A stretch of 64,000 bases of DNA from PFJX01 sp964393825. GTDB lineage: Bacteria; Pseudomonadota; Gammaproteobacteria; Burkholderiales; Thiobacillaceae. The stretch is from positions 62,001 through 126,000 of the forward strand of contig CAYMUY010000002.1 of the NCBI GenBank assembly GCA_964393825.1, in the 5' to 3' direction. The first letter of the stretch is position 1. Every line of letters starts with the position of its first letter. Positions 16,080 through 23,353 of the stretch are shown here, in pieces. The notes beneath the pieces are model-generated. The model saw nothing but the letters and a program-made list of their open reading frames with translations, made no database searches and was not told the origin of the DNA. Position numbers and translations under genes: made by a program.

Positions 16080-16862
16080 TCACTGGCAGACCTGCTGCAG
16101 GTCGAAAGAGAGCAGATCGGTCTTGTTGATGCCGGTCATGCCGAGGCTGACCGCCTCGTGCAGGATCTTGATGGTCGGCGGCGTGATGCCGACCACTTCC
16201 GTGGGGCACTTGAACGACACCACCACCAGCGGCTTCTCCCCGGTCGGATACACCTTGGTGATCTTGGGCAGGATGCTCTGGCCGCTGTCCGGCAGCAGGG
16301 GAATCGAGGGGAGCAGACCGGAGAAAAAACCGCCCGAGGACGCTTGCGGTGCGGTGGTGACCGGCTCGACGGCGCGCCCTGCGCCGGCTTCGCGCGGTTG
16401 CGGTCGCGGCAGATAGGGATTTTCCCCACCACCGCCGATCATCGGAACCGGCCTCGGTGTGTATATCGGGGGGATATAGGCGGGCGGGGTGGACGTGGGC
16501 GCGGCAACCCGGGGCAGCGCGGCGGACTGCACCGGGTCGCTGGCTGCCGGGGTGACTGGCGGCGCCTCGCTGCCCCGCGTTTCCACGACGACCGGGGCGG
16601 CGACCACTGGCGGCCGCGCCACGTTGGCCGCCGCTGTCGGCACGCTCAGCATGGTGGTCAAGGAAAGGCGCAAACCCCCGGCAGTAGCGCTGTCGATGAC
16701 GACGCGGTCCACCACAGGTGGGCTGACCGGGCGCGGCGCAGAAACGGTCTTGCCCGCGCGCTTCTTGGCGGCCGCCACCTTGGCGCGGTCGGCGGCCGCC
16801 GCCGGCACGGCGGCGAGGAGTGCGATGAGCGCGCCACTCAGGATTCGTGTTCGCTGTTTCAT
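16080..16862 (-). CDS. Exported Pro/Ala-rich protein of unknown function
   Basis: 260 residues from the ATG at 16862 (MKQRTRILSG). An N-terminal signal peptide (ALIALLAAVPAAAA) is followed by a long Pro/Ala/Val-rich, low-complexity middle. The C-terminal ~80 residues (from about GLLPSIPLLPDSG) look more ordered and contain two Cys (FKCPTE and QQVCQ). I do not recognise the family. It is convergent with nasT and divergent from nrtA. A longer reading to 16916 would hide the signal peptide and is less likely. Confidence 0.6.
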   Translation of the reverse strand: MKQRTRILSGALIALLAAVPAAAADRAKVAAAKKRAGKTVSAPRPVSPPVVDRVVIDSATAGGLRLSLTTMLSVPTAAANVARPPVVAAPVVVETRGSEAPPVTPAASDPVQSAALPRVAAPTSTPPAYIPPIYTPRPVPMIGGGGENPYLPRPQPREAGAGRAVEPVTTAPQASSGGFFSGLLPSIPLLPDSGQSILPKITKVYPTGEKPLVVVSFKCPTEVVGITPPTIKILHEAVSLGMTGINKTDLLSFDLQQVCQ

Positions 16863-17185
16863 GGTTGATTGCTTCGGTGTAAGTCGTATGCGGCGGGCCG
16901 CCGGGTGTTCTGACACGGCATGGGGTGTGGTACCCGCGCGGGGTGCATGGACGATACAGAATCAGGGCCGCGATCCCGCAGCCGTTTCAATCACCCGGAC
17001 TGAATCCATTCGCCTTGAGTGGCTGGCTTGCCTCGCGCGGGCGCGTCGCCCCATTGCGGACCCGCGCATCCCAAAAAAGTGCATGACGCACCACACTTGC
17101 GCCGAGCCGACATTGACCGCGATCAACTAATGCCAAGATCAGCAGGAAATCCTTCTGTATACAACGAGTTACAAATAACACTCGA
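16863..17185. other. Intergenic region upstream of the nrtA promoter
   Basis: About 320 bases between divergent genes. GCACCACACTTGCGC (17088-17102) is a partial match to the NtrC site GCACC-N5-GGTGC, about 100 bp upstream of the sigma-54 promoter where such enhancers usually sit. I rate it weak because only the left half is convincing. Confidence 0.35.
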
Positions 17186-17203
17186 CTTGGCACGCCTTCT
17201 GCT
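17186..17203 (+). promoter_or_regulatory. Sigma-54 promoter of the nrtABD-nasS operon
   Basis: TTGGCACGCCTTCTGCT has the GG (17189-17190) and GC (17201-17202) elements at exact 12-bp spacing and a complete TTGGCACG upstream block. Transcription should start near 17214, giving a 116-base leader before nrtA. Confidence 0.9.
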
Positions 17204-17244
17204 AAGAGAAGACCGACACGATCCTGGATCGAGTTAAAGATTCC

Positions 17245-17319
17245 GCACCAATGTCGGTGCAACCGGACAACGGCGTCCCACCCCGCGCAAATGCGCGAAG
17301 GTCGGACGCCATTTTTTTT
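17245..17319 (+). promoter_or_regulatory. NasT (ANTAR) antitermination leader with overlapping terminator, nrtA
   Basis: P1 is GCACC-[AATGTC]-GGTGC (17245-17260) and P2 is GGAC-[AACGGC]-GTCC (17265-17278). Both hexaloops carry A1 and G4, and the hairpins are 4 bases apart. The 3' part of P2 is also the 5' arm of a terminator, GGCGTCC ... GGACGCC (17272-17310), followed by A and eight T residues. P2 is almost identical to the nrtP P2, which argues for one regulator, NasT. Confidence 0.92.
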
Positions 17320-17329
17320 GGAGCTTCAA

Positions 17330-18616
17330 ATGAAAGACGAACCTTCACCCCTGATCCTTCCCGAGTCCGTCGAAGTCAGCGCAAGCAAGCGCGATTTCCT
17401 CAAGAAAACCATGGGCCTCTCCGCCGCCGCCGCGCTGATGGCGATGGTGCCTCCGGGTGTCCGCAGCGGCGCCTGGGCGGCCGGCTCCGATGCCCCGGAG
17501 AAGACCGAGGTCAAGATCGGCTTCATCCCGCTGACCGATTGTGCCAGCGTGGCCATCGCCGCAGAGAAAGGCTTCGACAAGAAGTACGGCATCAAGATCG
17601 TCCCGAGCAAGGAGGCCTCCTGGGCCGGCGTCCGCGACAAGCTGGTGAACGGCGAACTGGATGCCTCGCATGTGCTCTACGGCCTGATCTACGGCCTGCA
17701 ACTGGGCGTCTCCGGCCCGCAGAAAGACATGGCCGTGCTGATGTCGATCAACAACAACGGCCAGGGCATCACCCTCAACAACCAGATCAGGGCCAAGGGC
17801 GTCACCGACGGCGAGGGACTGGCGAAGCTGGTCAAGGCGGAACCGAAGGAGTGGACCTTCGCCCAGACCTTCCCCACCGGCACCCACGCCATGTGGCTGT
17901 ATTACTGGATGGCCAGCTACGGCATCGACCCCTTCCGCGACGTCAAGGTGATCACCGTGCCGCCGCCGCAGATGGTAGCCAACATGCGGGTGGACAAGAT
18001 GGATGGCTACTGCGTCGGCGAGCCGTGGAACGCCCGCGCCATCCACGACAGGATCGGCTTCTCCGCCGCCACCAGCCAGGACATCTGGACCGACCACCCG
18101 GAGAAGGTGCTGGGCACCACCCTGGAGTTCGTGCAGAAATACCCCAACACCGCCCGCGCCATGGTGGCGGCCCTGCTCGACGCCTCAAAGTACATCGACA
18201 CCATGAGCAACCGTACCGAGGTGGCGCGCATCATCGCCGGCAAGGGCTACGTGAACACCGAGTTCGACGTCATCGAGGACCGCATGCTCGGCCAGTATGA
18301 CAACGGGCTAGGCAAGAAGTGGCAGGACGCCAACTACATGAAGTTCTTCAACGACGGCAAGGTCAACTTCCCCTACCTCTCCGACGGCATGTGGTTCCTC
18401 ACCCAGCACAAGCGCTGGGGCCTGTTGAAGGAGCACCCCGACTACCTGGGGGTGGCGAAGAAGGTCAACCAGATCGCCCTCTACAAGGACGCCGCGGGCA
18501 TGGCAAAAGTCGCCGTGCCCAAGTCCGAGATGCGCACGTCCAGGCTCATCGACGGCGTGGTCTGGGACGGCAAGAACCCGAAGGCGTATGCCGACGGTTT
18601 CAAGATCAAGACTTGA
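17330..18616 (+). CDS. nrtA: ABC transporter nitrate-binding protein NrtA, Tat-exported
   Basis: 428 residues, the NrtA/SsuA-like substrate-binding protein of a nitrate ABC importer. The N-terminus has a Tat-type signal with a Lys-Arg pair (SKRDFLKK, then a hydrophobic stretch to about AWA), so it is probably folded in the cytoplasm and exported to the periplasm. The mature part starts with EVKIGFIPLTDCASV and is closely similar to the cytoplasmic NasS encoded 2 kb downstream. The start at 17330 lies 10 bases after the T-run of the leader, with TGGAG between. A stable hairpin separates it from nrtB. Confidence 0.93.
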   Translation: MKDEPSPLILPESVEVSASKRDFLKKTMGLSAAAALMAMVPPGVRSGAWAAGSDAPEKTEVKIGFIPLTDCASVAIAAEKGFDKKYGIKIVPSKEASWAGVRDKLVNGELDASHVLYGLIYGLQLGVSGPQKDMAVLMSINNNGQGITLNNQIRAKGVTDGEGLAKLVKAEPKEWTFAQTFPTGTHAMWLYYWMASYGIDPFRDVKVITVPPPQMVANMRVDKMDGYCVGEPWNARAIHDRIGFSAATSQDIWTDHPEKVLGTTLEFVQKYPNTARAMVAALLDASKYIDTMSNRTEVARIIAGKGYVNTEFDVIEDRMLGQYDNGLGKKWQDANYMKFFNDGKVNFPYLSDGMWFLTQHKRWGLLKEHPDYLGVAKKVNQIALYKDAAGMAKVAVPKSEMRTSRLIDGVVWDGKNPKAYADGFKIKT

Positions 18617-18625
18617 ACATGCAAC

Positions 18626-18667
18626 GCCGGCTTGCCGCCGGCTGACCACCGCCGGCGGCAAGCCGGC
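18626..18667. repeat. Perfect 17-bp inverted repeat between nrtA and nrtB
   Basis: GCCGGCTTGCCGCCGGC (18626-18642) and its exact reverse complement (18651-18667) flank an 8-base loop. No T-run follows, so it is not a terminator. The position resembles REP hairpins between binding-protein and permease genes, as in malE-malF. There they stabilise the 5' message and give an excess of binding protein over the membrane complex. Confidence 0.85.
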
Positions 18668-18683
18668 GGCATAGGAGACCGCC

Positions 18684-19613
18684 ATGAGCGCAACGACCCT
18701 GGATGAAGGCAGTTTGAAAGACATCATGAATGCACCCGACACCGTGCCTCTGACACCGGCACCCGTCGCGCAGGCCGCCGCGACGACCGAGACTGCGGCC
18801 ACGCCAGCGCGCAACCCGCGCGTCATCGCCCTGACCGAATCCCTCGGAAAACTGTTCAGCGCCGCGCTGCCGCCCACGCTCGGACTGATCCTGTTCATCC
18901 TCGCCTGGCAGCTGGTCTCCAGCAGCGGCGGCGAAACCGGCCTGCCAGGCCCGGCCAAGACCTGGGAATCGGCACAGGCCCTGTTTGCCGATCCGTTCTA
19001 TGACAATGGCCCCAACGACAAGGGTATCGGCTGGAACATCCTGCACTCCCTGTACCGTGTCGGCGCCGGTTTCGGCCTCGCCGCGCTGGTGGGCATTCCG
19101 CTCGGCTTCATGATCGGCCGCTTCGCCTTTCTCTCCGGCATGGTCGCGCCCATCATCAGCCTGTTGCGCCCGGTCTCGCCGCTGGCCTGGCTGCCGATCG
19201 GCCTCTATGTGTTCAAGGAAACCGAGCCGGCCTCGCTTTGGGTGATCTTCATCTCCAGCATCTGGCCGATCATCCTCAACACCGCCGCCGGCGTCTCGCG
19301 GGTGCCACAGGATTACCTGAACGTGGCGCGGGTGTTGAACCTGTCGGAATGGAAAATCTTCACCCGCATCCTGTTCCCCTCCGTGCTGCCGCACCTGATG
19401 ACCGGCATCCGTCTCTCCATCGGTGTCGCCTGGCTGGTGATCGTCGCCGCCGAAATGCTTACCGGCGGCACCGGCCTCGGCTTCTGGGTGTGGGACGAGT
19501 GGAACAACCTCAACGTCGAACACATCCTGATCGCCATTTTCATCGTCGGTATCGTCGGCCTGGCACTGGAACAGCTGCTGGTGATGATTGCCAACCGATT
19601 CAATTACGAGTGA
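18684..19613 (+). CDS. nrtB: Nitrate ABC transporter permease NrtB
   Basis: 309 residues. An Ala/Thr/Pro-rich N-terminal tail of ~55 residues precedes a BPD-type inner-membrane permease domain with about six helices and the coupling motif in the loop around RVLNLSEWKIFTRILFPSVLPHL. AGGAGA lies 7 bases before 18684. It would form a homodimeric channel with NrtD on the inside and receive nitrate from NrtA. Alternative start: the internal ATG at 18726. Confidence 0.92.
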   Translation: MSATTLDEGSLKDIMNAPDTVPLTPAPVAQAAATTETAATPARNPRVIALTESLGKLFSAALPPTLGLILFILAWQLVSSSGGETGLPGPAKTWESAQALFADPFYDNGPNDKGIGWNILHSLYRVGAGFGLAALVGIPLGFMIGRFAFLSGMVAPIISLLRPVSPLAWLPIGLYVFKETEPASLWVIFISSIWPIILNTAAGVSRVPQDYLNVARVLNLSEWKIFTRILFPSVLPHLMTGIRLSIGVAWLVIVAAEMLTGGTGLGFWVWDEWNNLNVEHILIAIFIVGIVGLALEQLLVMIANRFNYE

Positions 19614-19615
19614 CA

Positions 19616-19668
19616 AGTTGGCAGTAGGCAGCGTTCAGCTCCTACGCCTGGTCAGCCAACTGCCAACT
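19616..19668. repeat. Intergenic inverted repeat between nrtB and nrtD
   Basis: AGTTGGCAGT (19616-19625) pairs exactly with ACTGCCAACT (19659-19668). The interior has further GGCAG/CTGCC-type short repeats. It fills most of the 87-bp gap and probably belongs to a dispersed repeat family. Confidence 0.65.
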
Positions 19669-19700
19669 GCCGCCTGCTCACTGACTCCCGGAGACTTCAA

Positions 19701-20492
19701 ATGCACGACTACCTGCACATCGACCGCACCAAGATGGTGTTCGACACCAAGAAGGGCAAATTCACCGCGCTCACCGACATCAACCTCACGGTCAAGCAAG
19801 GCGAGTTCATCGCCCTGATCGGCCACTCCGGCTGCGGCAAGTCCACCCTGCTCAACCTGGTGGCCGGCCTCAACGACCCGACTGAAGGGGTGCTGCTGCT
19901 CAACAATCGCGAGATCAAGGGTCCGGGCCCGGATCGCGGCATGGTGTTCCAGAATCACTCCCTGCTGCCCTGGCTGACCTGCTACGGCAACATCCACCTG
20001 GCCGTGGAACGCGTGTTCGGCGGCAAGGAATCCGCCAGGCAGCTGCGCGAACGGACCCTGAACGCGCTGGAACTGGTGCACCTTACGCACGCCGCCGACA
20101 AGCGGCCCGGCGAGATTTCCGGTGGCATGAAACAGCGCGTCGGCATCGCCCGCGCCCTGGCGATGGAGCCGAAAGTCCTGCTGATGGACGAGCCGTTCGG
20201 CGCCCTCGATGCCCTGACCCGCGCCAGCCTGCAGGATGAACTGATGCGCATCGTCGAAGACACCAGGGCCACCACCCTCATGGTGACCCACGATGTCGAT
20301 GAAGCGGTGCTGCTCTCCGACCGCATCGTCATGATGACCAACGGCCCGGCCGCCACCATCGGCGAAATCCTCGATGTCGATTTGCCCCGCCCGCGCGACC
20401 GGCTGGCCCTGGCGGAAAATGCCCAATATCATCATCTTCGCGGCCAGGTGCTCTCTTTCCTGTACAAGAAGCACCACAAGGAGGCGGCCTGA
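19701..20492 (+). CDS. nrtD: Nitrate ABC transporter ATPase NrtD
   Basis: 263 residues with a single ABC ATPase domain: Walker A GHSGCGKST (about residue 43), signature ISGGMKQR, Walker B VLLMDEPFGALD, and switch His in VTHDVDEA. It lacks the NrtA-like C-terminal regulatory domain of cyanobacterial NrtC, so it is the NrtD-type subunit and must act as a homodimer. CCCGGAGAC lies just upstream of the ATG. Confidence 0.92.
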   Translation: MHDYLHIDRTKMVFDTKKGKFTALTDINLTVKQGEFIALIGHSGCGKSTLLNLVAGLNDPTEGVLLLNNREIKGPGPDRGMVFQNHSLLPWLTCYGNIHLAVERVFGGKESARQLRERTLNALELVHLTHAADKRPGEISGGMKQRVGIARALAMEPKVLLMDEPFGALDALTRASLQDELMRIVEDTRATTLMVTHDVDEAVLLSDRIVMMTNGPAATIGEILDVDLPRPRDRLALAENAQYHHLRGQVLSFLYKKHHKEAA

Positions 20493-20553
20493 CCCCGCAT
20501 CCCGGAACCACGTTCCACCCTGGCAAGTTGACCTGAATCAGCGAATCACTTGA

Positions 20554-21714
20554 ATGAGCAGCCACACCATGCCTCAACCGACACCGCTTCGGGTGGGCTT
20601 CATCCCCCTGACCGACTGCGCGCCGCTGGCCATGGCGGCGGCCAAGGGCTTCGACCGCAAGCACGGCATCGAACTGGTGCTGTCGCGGGAGTCCTCCTGG
20701 GCCGCCATCCGCGACAAGCTGTTGACCGGCGATCTCGATGCGGCCCATGCCCTGTACGGGATGATCTACGGCGCCCGCATGGGCATCGGCGGGCCGCGCC
20801 AGGACCTGGCTGTGCTGATGACCCTCAACCGCAACGGCCAGGCCATTACCCTGTCGCGGCGCCTGCATGAACGTGGCGTCCACGACGGCGCCAGTCTGGC
20901 CCGGCTGCTCCAGGGCGACCCACGCCGCCACACCTTCGCCCAGACCTTTCCCACCGGCACCCATGCCATGTGGCTGTATTACTGGCTGGCGAGCCACGGC
21001 ATCCACCCGTTCCGTGACATCAACAACGTGGTGGTGCCGCCACCGCAGATGGCCGGCCATCTCGCCGTCGGCAACATGGATGGTTTCTGTGCCGGCGAAC
21101 CCTGGAACGCGCTCGCCATCCACGAGAACGCCGGCTTCACCGTGACCACCAGCCAGGACATCTGGCCCGGGCATCCGGAAAAGGTGCTGGCCTGCGGCTC
21201 GCGTTTCGCGGCCGAGCGTCCCGACCTGGCGCGCGCCCTGATCATGGCGGTACTGGAAGCGGCGCGTTATCTCGATACCGATGTCGGCCGTCGCGAGGCC
21301 GCTCGCCTGCTCGCCGGCCCCGCTTTCATCGATGTGCCCGAAGCCCTGATCGAGGGCCGCCTGCTCGGTCACTACCAGGACGGTCTCGGCCGCGCATGGC
21401 GGGACGAGCACGCCATGCGCTTCTTCGACGACGGCCAGGTCAACTTTCCCTGGCTGTCCGACGGCATCTGGTTCCTCACCCAGCAGCATCGCTGGGGCAT
21501 GCTCGCCAGCCACCCCGACTACCTCGCGGTGGCGCGACAGGTGAACCGGATCGATCTCTACCGTGAAGCCGCCGGACAGATCGGCATAGCGGTTCCGGGC
21601 GTGGACATGCGCGCCAGCACGCTCCTGGATGATCGCGTCTGGGATGGCCGCGACCCCGTGGCCTATGCCGAAGGCTTTGCCATCGCGGGAGGCGGCTATC
21701 GCGAGGCGGCCTGA
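20554..21714 (+). CDS. nasS: Cytoplasmic nitrate sensor NasS
   Basis: 386 residues, very similar along its length to NrtA (VGFIPLTDCAPLAMAA, FAQTFPTGTHAMWLYYWLASHG, FCAGEPWNA) but with no signal peptide. The protein should remain in the cytoplasm. That is the NasS pattern: NasS binds NasT when nitrate is absent and releases it on nitrate binding. It is the last gene of the nrtABD operon, which is itself controlled by a NasT leader. It is separated from nasT by about 4.5 kb, whereas nasS and nasT are usually adjacent. Confidence 0.88.
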   Translation: MSSHTMPQPTPLRVGFIPLTDCAPLAMAAAKGFDRKHGIELVLSRESSWAAIRDKLLTGDLDAAHALYGMIYGARMGIGGPRQDLAVLMTLNRNGQAITLSRRLHERGVHDGASLARLLQGDPRRHTFAQTFPTGTHAMWLYYWLASHGIHPFRDINNVVVPPPQMAGHLAVGNMDGFCAGEPWNALAIHENAGFTVTTSQDIWPGHPEKVLACGSRFAAERPDLARALIMAVLEAARYLDTDVGRREAARLLAGPAFIDVPEALIEGRLLGHYQDGLGRAWRDEHAMRFFDDGQVNFPWLSDGIWFLTQQHRWGMLASHPDYLAVARQVNRIDLYREAAGQIGIAVPGVDMRASTLLDDRVWDGRDPVAYAEGFAIAGGGYREAA

Positions 21715-21748
21715 CGACAGGGTCGCCCCTACCCGCGCGTCCCCGGAC

Positions 21749-21764
21749 TGGCACGCGCATTGCT
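21749..21764 (+). promoter_or_regulatory. Sigma-54 promoter upstream of the DUF302 pair
   Basis: TGGCACGCGCATTGCT is an exact match to TGGCAC-N5-TTGCW with correct GG/GC spacing (21750-21751, 21762-21763). The start site should be near 21775, 50 bases before the first DUF302 ATG. Confidence 0.88.
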
Positions 21765-21777
21765 GAACCCCGGTCGT

Positions 21778-21805
21778 GGGATGATGGCTGCGCAGCCTTC
21801 ATCCC
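21778..21805 (+). promoter_or_regulatory. Leader hairpin at the 5' end of the DUF302 mRNA
   Basis: GGGATGA-T-GGCT-GCGC-AGCC-T-TCATCCC folds into a near-perfect stem starting about 3 bases after the predicted +1, immediately before the AGGAGG ribosome-binding site. It has no ANTAR-type hexaloop and no T-run. It probably protects the 5' end of the mRNA. Confidence 0.6.
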
Positions 21806-21824
21806 AATGTCGACAGGAGGTCTC

Positions 21825-22286
21825 ATGAAACAGTGTATTCAGCGGATAGTTCTGCTCCTCGCCCTCGCCTGGCCGAGCCTGGCGGCCCACGCCGCCGGAC
21901 CCGAGCCCATGCTGCTCACCGCCACCGCCGAGGGCAGAACCATGGAGCAGGCGGTCGCCGCGCTATCCCAGGCCATCGTCAACCACAACTACACCTTCGT
22001 GCGGCAGCAGGCCATCGATGCGCGCCTGGTGCCCTACGCCCAGGAAGTGCGCTCGGTGCGCCTGGTGTATTTCTGCAATTTCGCCAAGATGGACCGCGTC
22101 CTGCGCCTCGATCCTCGCGCCACGCAACTGATGCCCTGCCGCATCACCCTGGTGGAAACCACCGCCGGCGTCGATCTGATCGCGGTCAATCCGGCCTGGG
22201 TCACCCAGGCGATTCCCGCCCTGCACGGAGAGTGCGAGGAACTGAAACAGGACTATCTGGCGATCCTGGAGGAGACCGCGCTATGA
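21825..22286 (+). CDS. Exported DUF302-domain protein (first of two)
   Basis: 153 residues: a signal peptide (IVLLLALAWPSLAAHA) followed by a DUF302-like alpha/beta domain. AGGAGG lies 4 bases before the ATG at 21825, so this start is preferred to 21807. It is translationally coupled to the second DUF302 gene through an ATGA overlap. DUF302 has no established activity. The sigma-54 promoter and position after nasS place it in the nitrogen regulon; a periplasmic role linked to nitrate or nitrite is inference. Confidence 0.75.
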   Translation: MKQCIQRIVLLLALAWPSLAAHAAGPEPMLLTATAEGRTMEQAVAALSQAIVNHNYTFVRQQAIDARLVPYAQEVRSVRLVYFCNFAKMDRVLRLDPRATQLMPCRITLVETTAGVDLIAVNPAWVTQAIPALHGECEELKQDYLAILEETAL

Positions 22287-22720
22287 ACCGTCAATCGCTG
22301 CTGTTCGCCCTGCTCCTGCCGCTCCTGGCGCATGCCGATCCGGTCAGCGTCAGCAAGGCCGTGGAAATGCGCCAGGGTCTCGACGACATCGCCCTGGCCG
22401 CCGCCAACCACGACCTGGTGCTGGTGAAGATGCAGCCGATCGACACCGCCCTGGCCAAGCGCGGTTTCGAGAACCCGCATATCCGCATCCTGTTCATCGG
22501 CAGCGAATCCGCCGTGCGCTGGGCGGAGGCCGCGGAACCACGCCTGCTCAACCTGCTGCCCCTGCGCCTGACCCTGATCCAGCGGGACGGCATGCTCACC
22601 GTGATGAGCGACGATTTCAGCCCCTGGCTACGGGAGTTTCCCGACGAACCCGCGCATCGCATGATCGAAGCCTGGCGAGCGGAATTGCGGACCATGCTGG
22701 AAGACTTCACCCGGCAATGA
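22283..22720 (+). CDS. Exported DUF302-related protein (second of two)
   Basis: 145 residues. A short signal peptide (LLFALLLPLLAHA) is followed by a domain with the same organisation as the preceding protein: the VLVKMQPIDTALAKRG stretch aligns with FVRQQAIDARLVPYA. The two genes look like a tandem duplication that diverged. The ATG overlaps the upstream stop (ATGA). The next promoter lies ~130 bp downstream, so this ends the operon. Confidence 0.7.
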   Translation: MNRQSLLFALLLPLLAHADPVSVSKAVEMRQGLDDIALAAANHDLVLVKMQPIDTALAKRGFENPHIRILFIGSESAVRWAEAAEPRLLNLLPLRLTLIQRDGMLTVMSDDFSPWLREFPDEPAHRMIEAWRAELRTMLEDFTRQ

Positions 22721-22851
22721 CGCCCAGGGCCGCGCCAGAAACGGTGCATCAGGCTCCACTTCAGTGCGCCGAACCGCGACGAGGCTGCCACGCTCCGTTC
22801 CCCCGAGAAGAAATCGGCATCGATTCAAGCACTTGTAACAACCCCAGGCGA

Positions 22852-22867
22852 TGGCACGGTCATTGCT
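22852..22867 (+). promoter_or_regulatory. Sigma-54 promoter of an orphan short transcript
   Basis: TGGCACGGTCATTGCT matches the consensus perfectly, with GG at 22853-22854 and GC at 22865-22866. It is the fourth such promoter within 11.2 kb. Its transcript, starting near 22878, meets a terminator ~90 bases later with no gene in between. Confidence 0.88.
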
Positions 22868-22877
22868 AATGTTTAAT

Positions 22878-22969
22878 TGACCCGCGCGGGGACGTGCCGG
22901 TCAACGCTCCTTCTCAGATGAGACTTGTCTACGGCGTCCTTCCCTCCGGGATCGACGCCGTCTTTTTTT
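22878..22969 (+). ncRNA. Candidate sigma-54-dependent small RNA (~92 nt) ending in an intrinsic terminator
   Basis: From the predicted start, the RNA would form a 5' stem (TGACC ... GGTCA, 22878-22903, with an inner GCGC/GTGC helix), a small TCTC-AGAT-GAGA hairpin (22912-22923), and a terminator ACGGCGTC ... GACGCCGT followed by C and seven T residues (22931-22969). The terminator resembles those of the nrtP and nrtA leaders (ACGGYGTCC). The P1/P2 hexaloops with A1/G4 are missing, so NasT should not antiterminate it in the usual way. NtrC/sigma-54-driven sRNAs of this kind are known (NrsZ and NalA in Pseudomonas). Expression is not shown. Confidence 0.6.
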
Positions 22970-23353
22970 CGGGTTACATCCTGAGGAAAAGCAGGGGTGC
23001 CCCCATCCCGCAGAGGAAACCCCATGCCAGCTCCGCAGGCCCGGCCAGCCGCAACCGCTTCGCAGCGCTCAAGGATAGGCTGAAGCAACCGGACCAGGGC
23101 TGAGCCGGGGATCGTCGCGGCCGTGCCCAAGCGATCCCTCACGATGCCACTCGACCCGCGCCAGGCGGAAGGTCACCCATGCAATCGGCATGGTTACGCT
23201 TACGACATTTCCCGTAGAGTCCAGGGCAAAATCGTGCAGTCTGATACGCGCCGGGGTGTTGCCCATGGTATGCGGACCTGATCGTCGGTGATTTCCCTCA
23301 CGCGAGGATCACGCGCCCAGGGACTACCCTGGCGTCATACGAGGAGTATGTAT
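22970..23353. other. Intergenic region after the candidate sRNA
   Basis: About 380 bases with no convincing gene. A 19-codon frame (23024-23083) has a good AGAGGAAA ribosome-binding site but no recognisable product; it could be a leader peptide or the remnant of a gene once read from the sigma-54 promoter. CCAGGGACTACCCTGG (23319-23334) is a short inverted repeat just upstream of the next gene. Confidence 0.4.

Noticed and set aside
17088..17102. NtrC enhancer site upstream of nrtA
   Set aside because: GCACCACACTTGCGC matches only the left half well, so I mention it but do not annotate it as a site.
22878..22969. Third ANTAR leader of the NasT type
   Set aside because: The sigma-54 promoter and terminator match the other two leaders, but no hexaloop with A1/G4 can be drawn (loops are GGGGAC and AGAT), and P2 does not overlap the terminator arm. 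I treat it as an sRNA candidate instead.
22894..23103. 69-codon frame overlapping the candidate sRNA and terminator
   Set aside because: It would start inside the RNA's 5' stem and be translated through a strong terminator. The product has no recognisable features.
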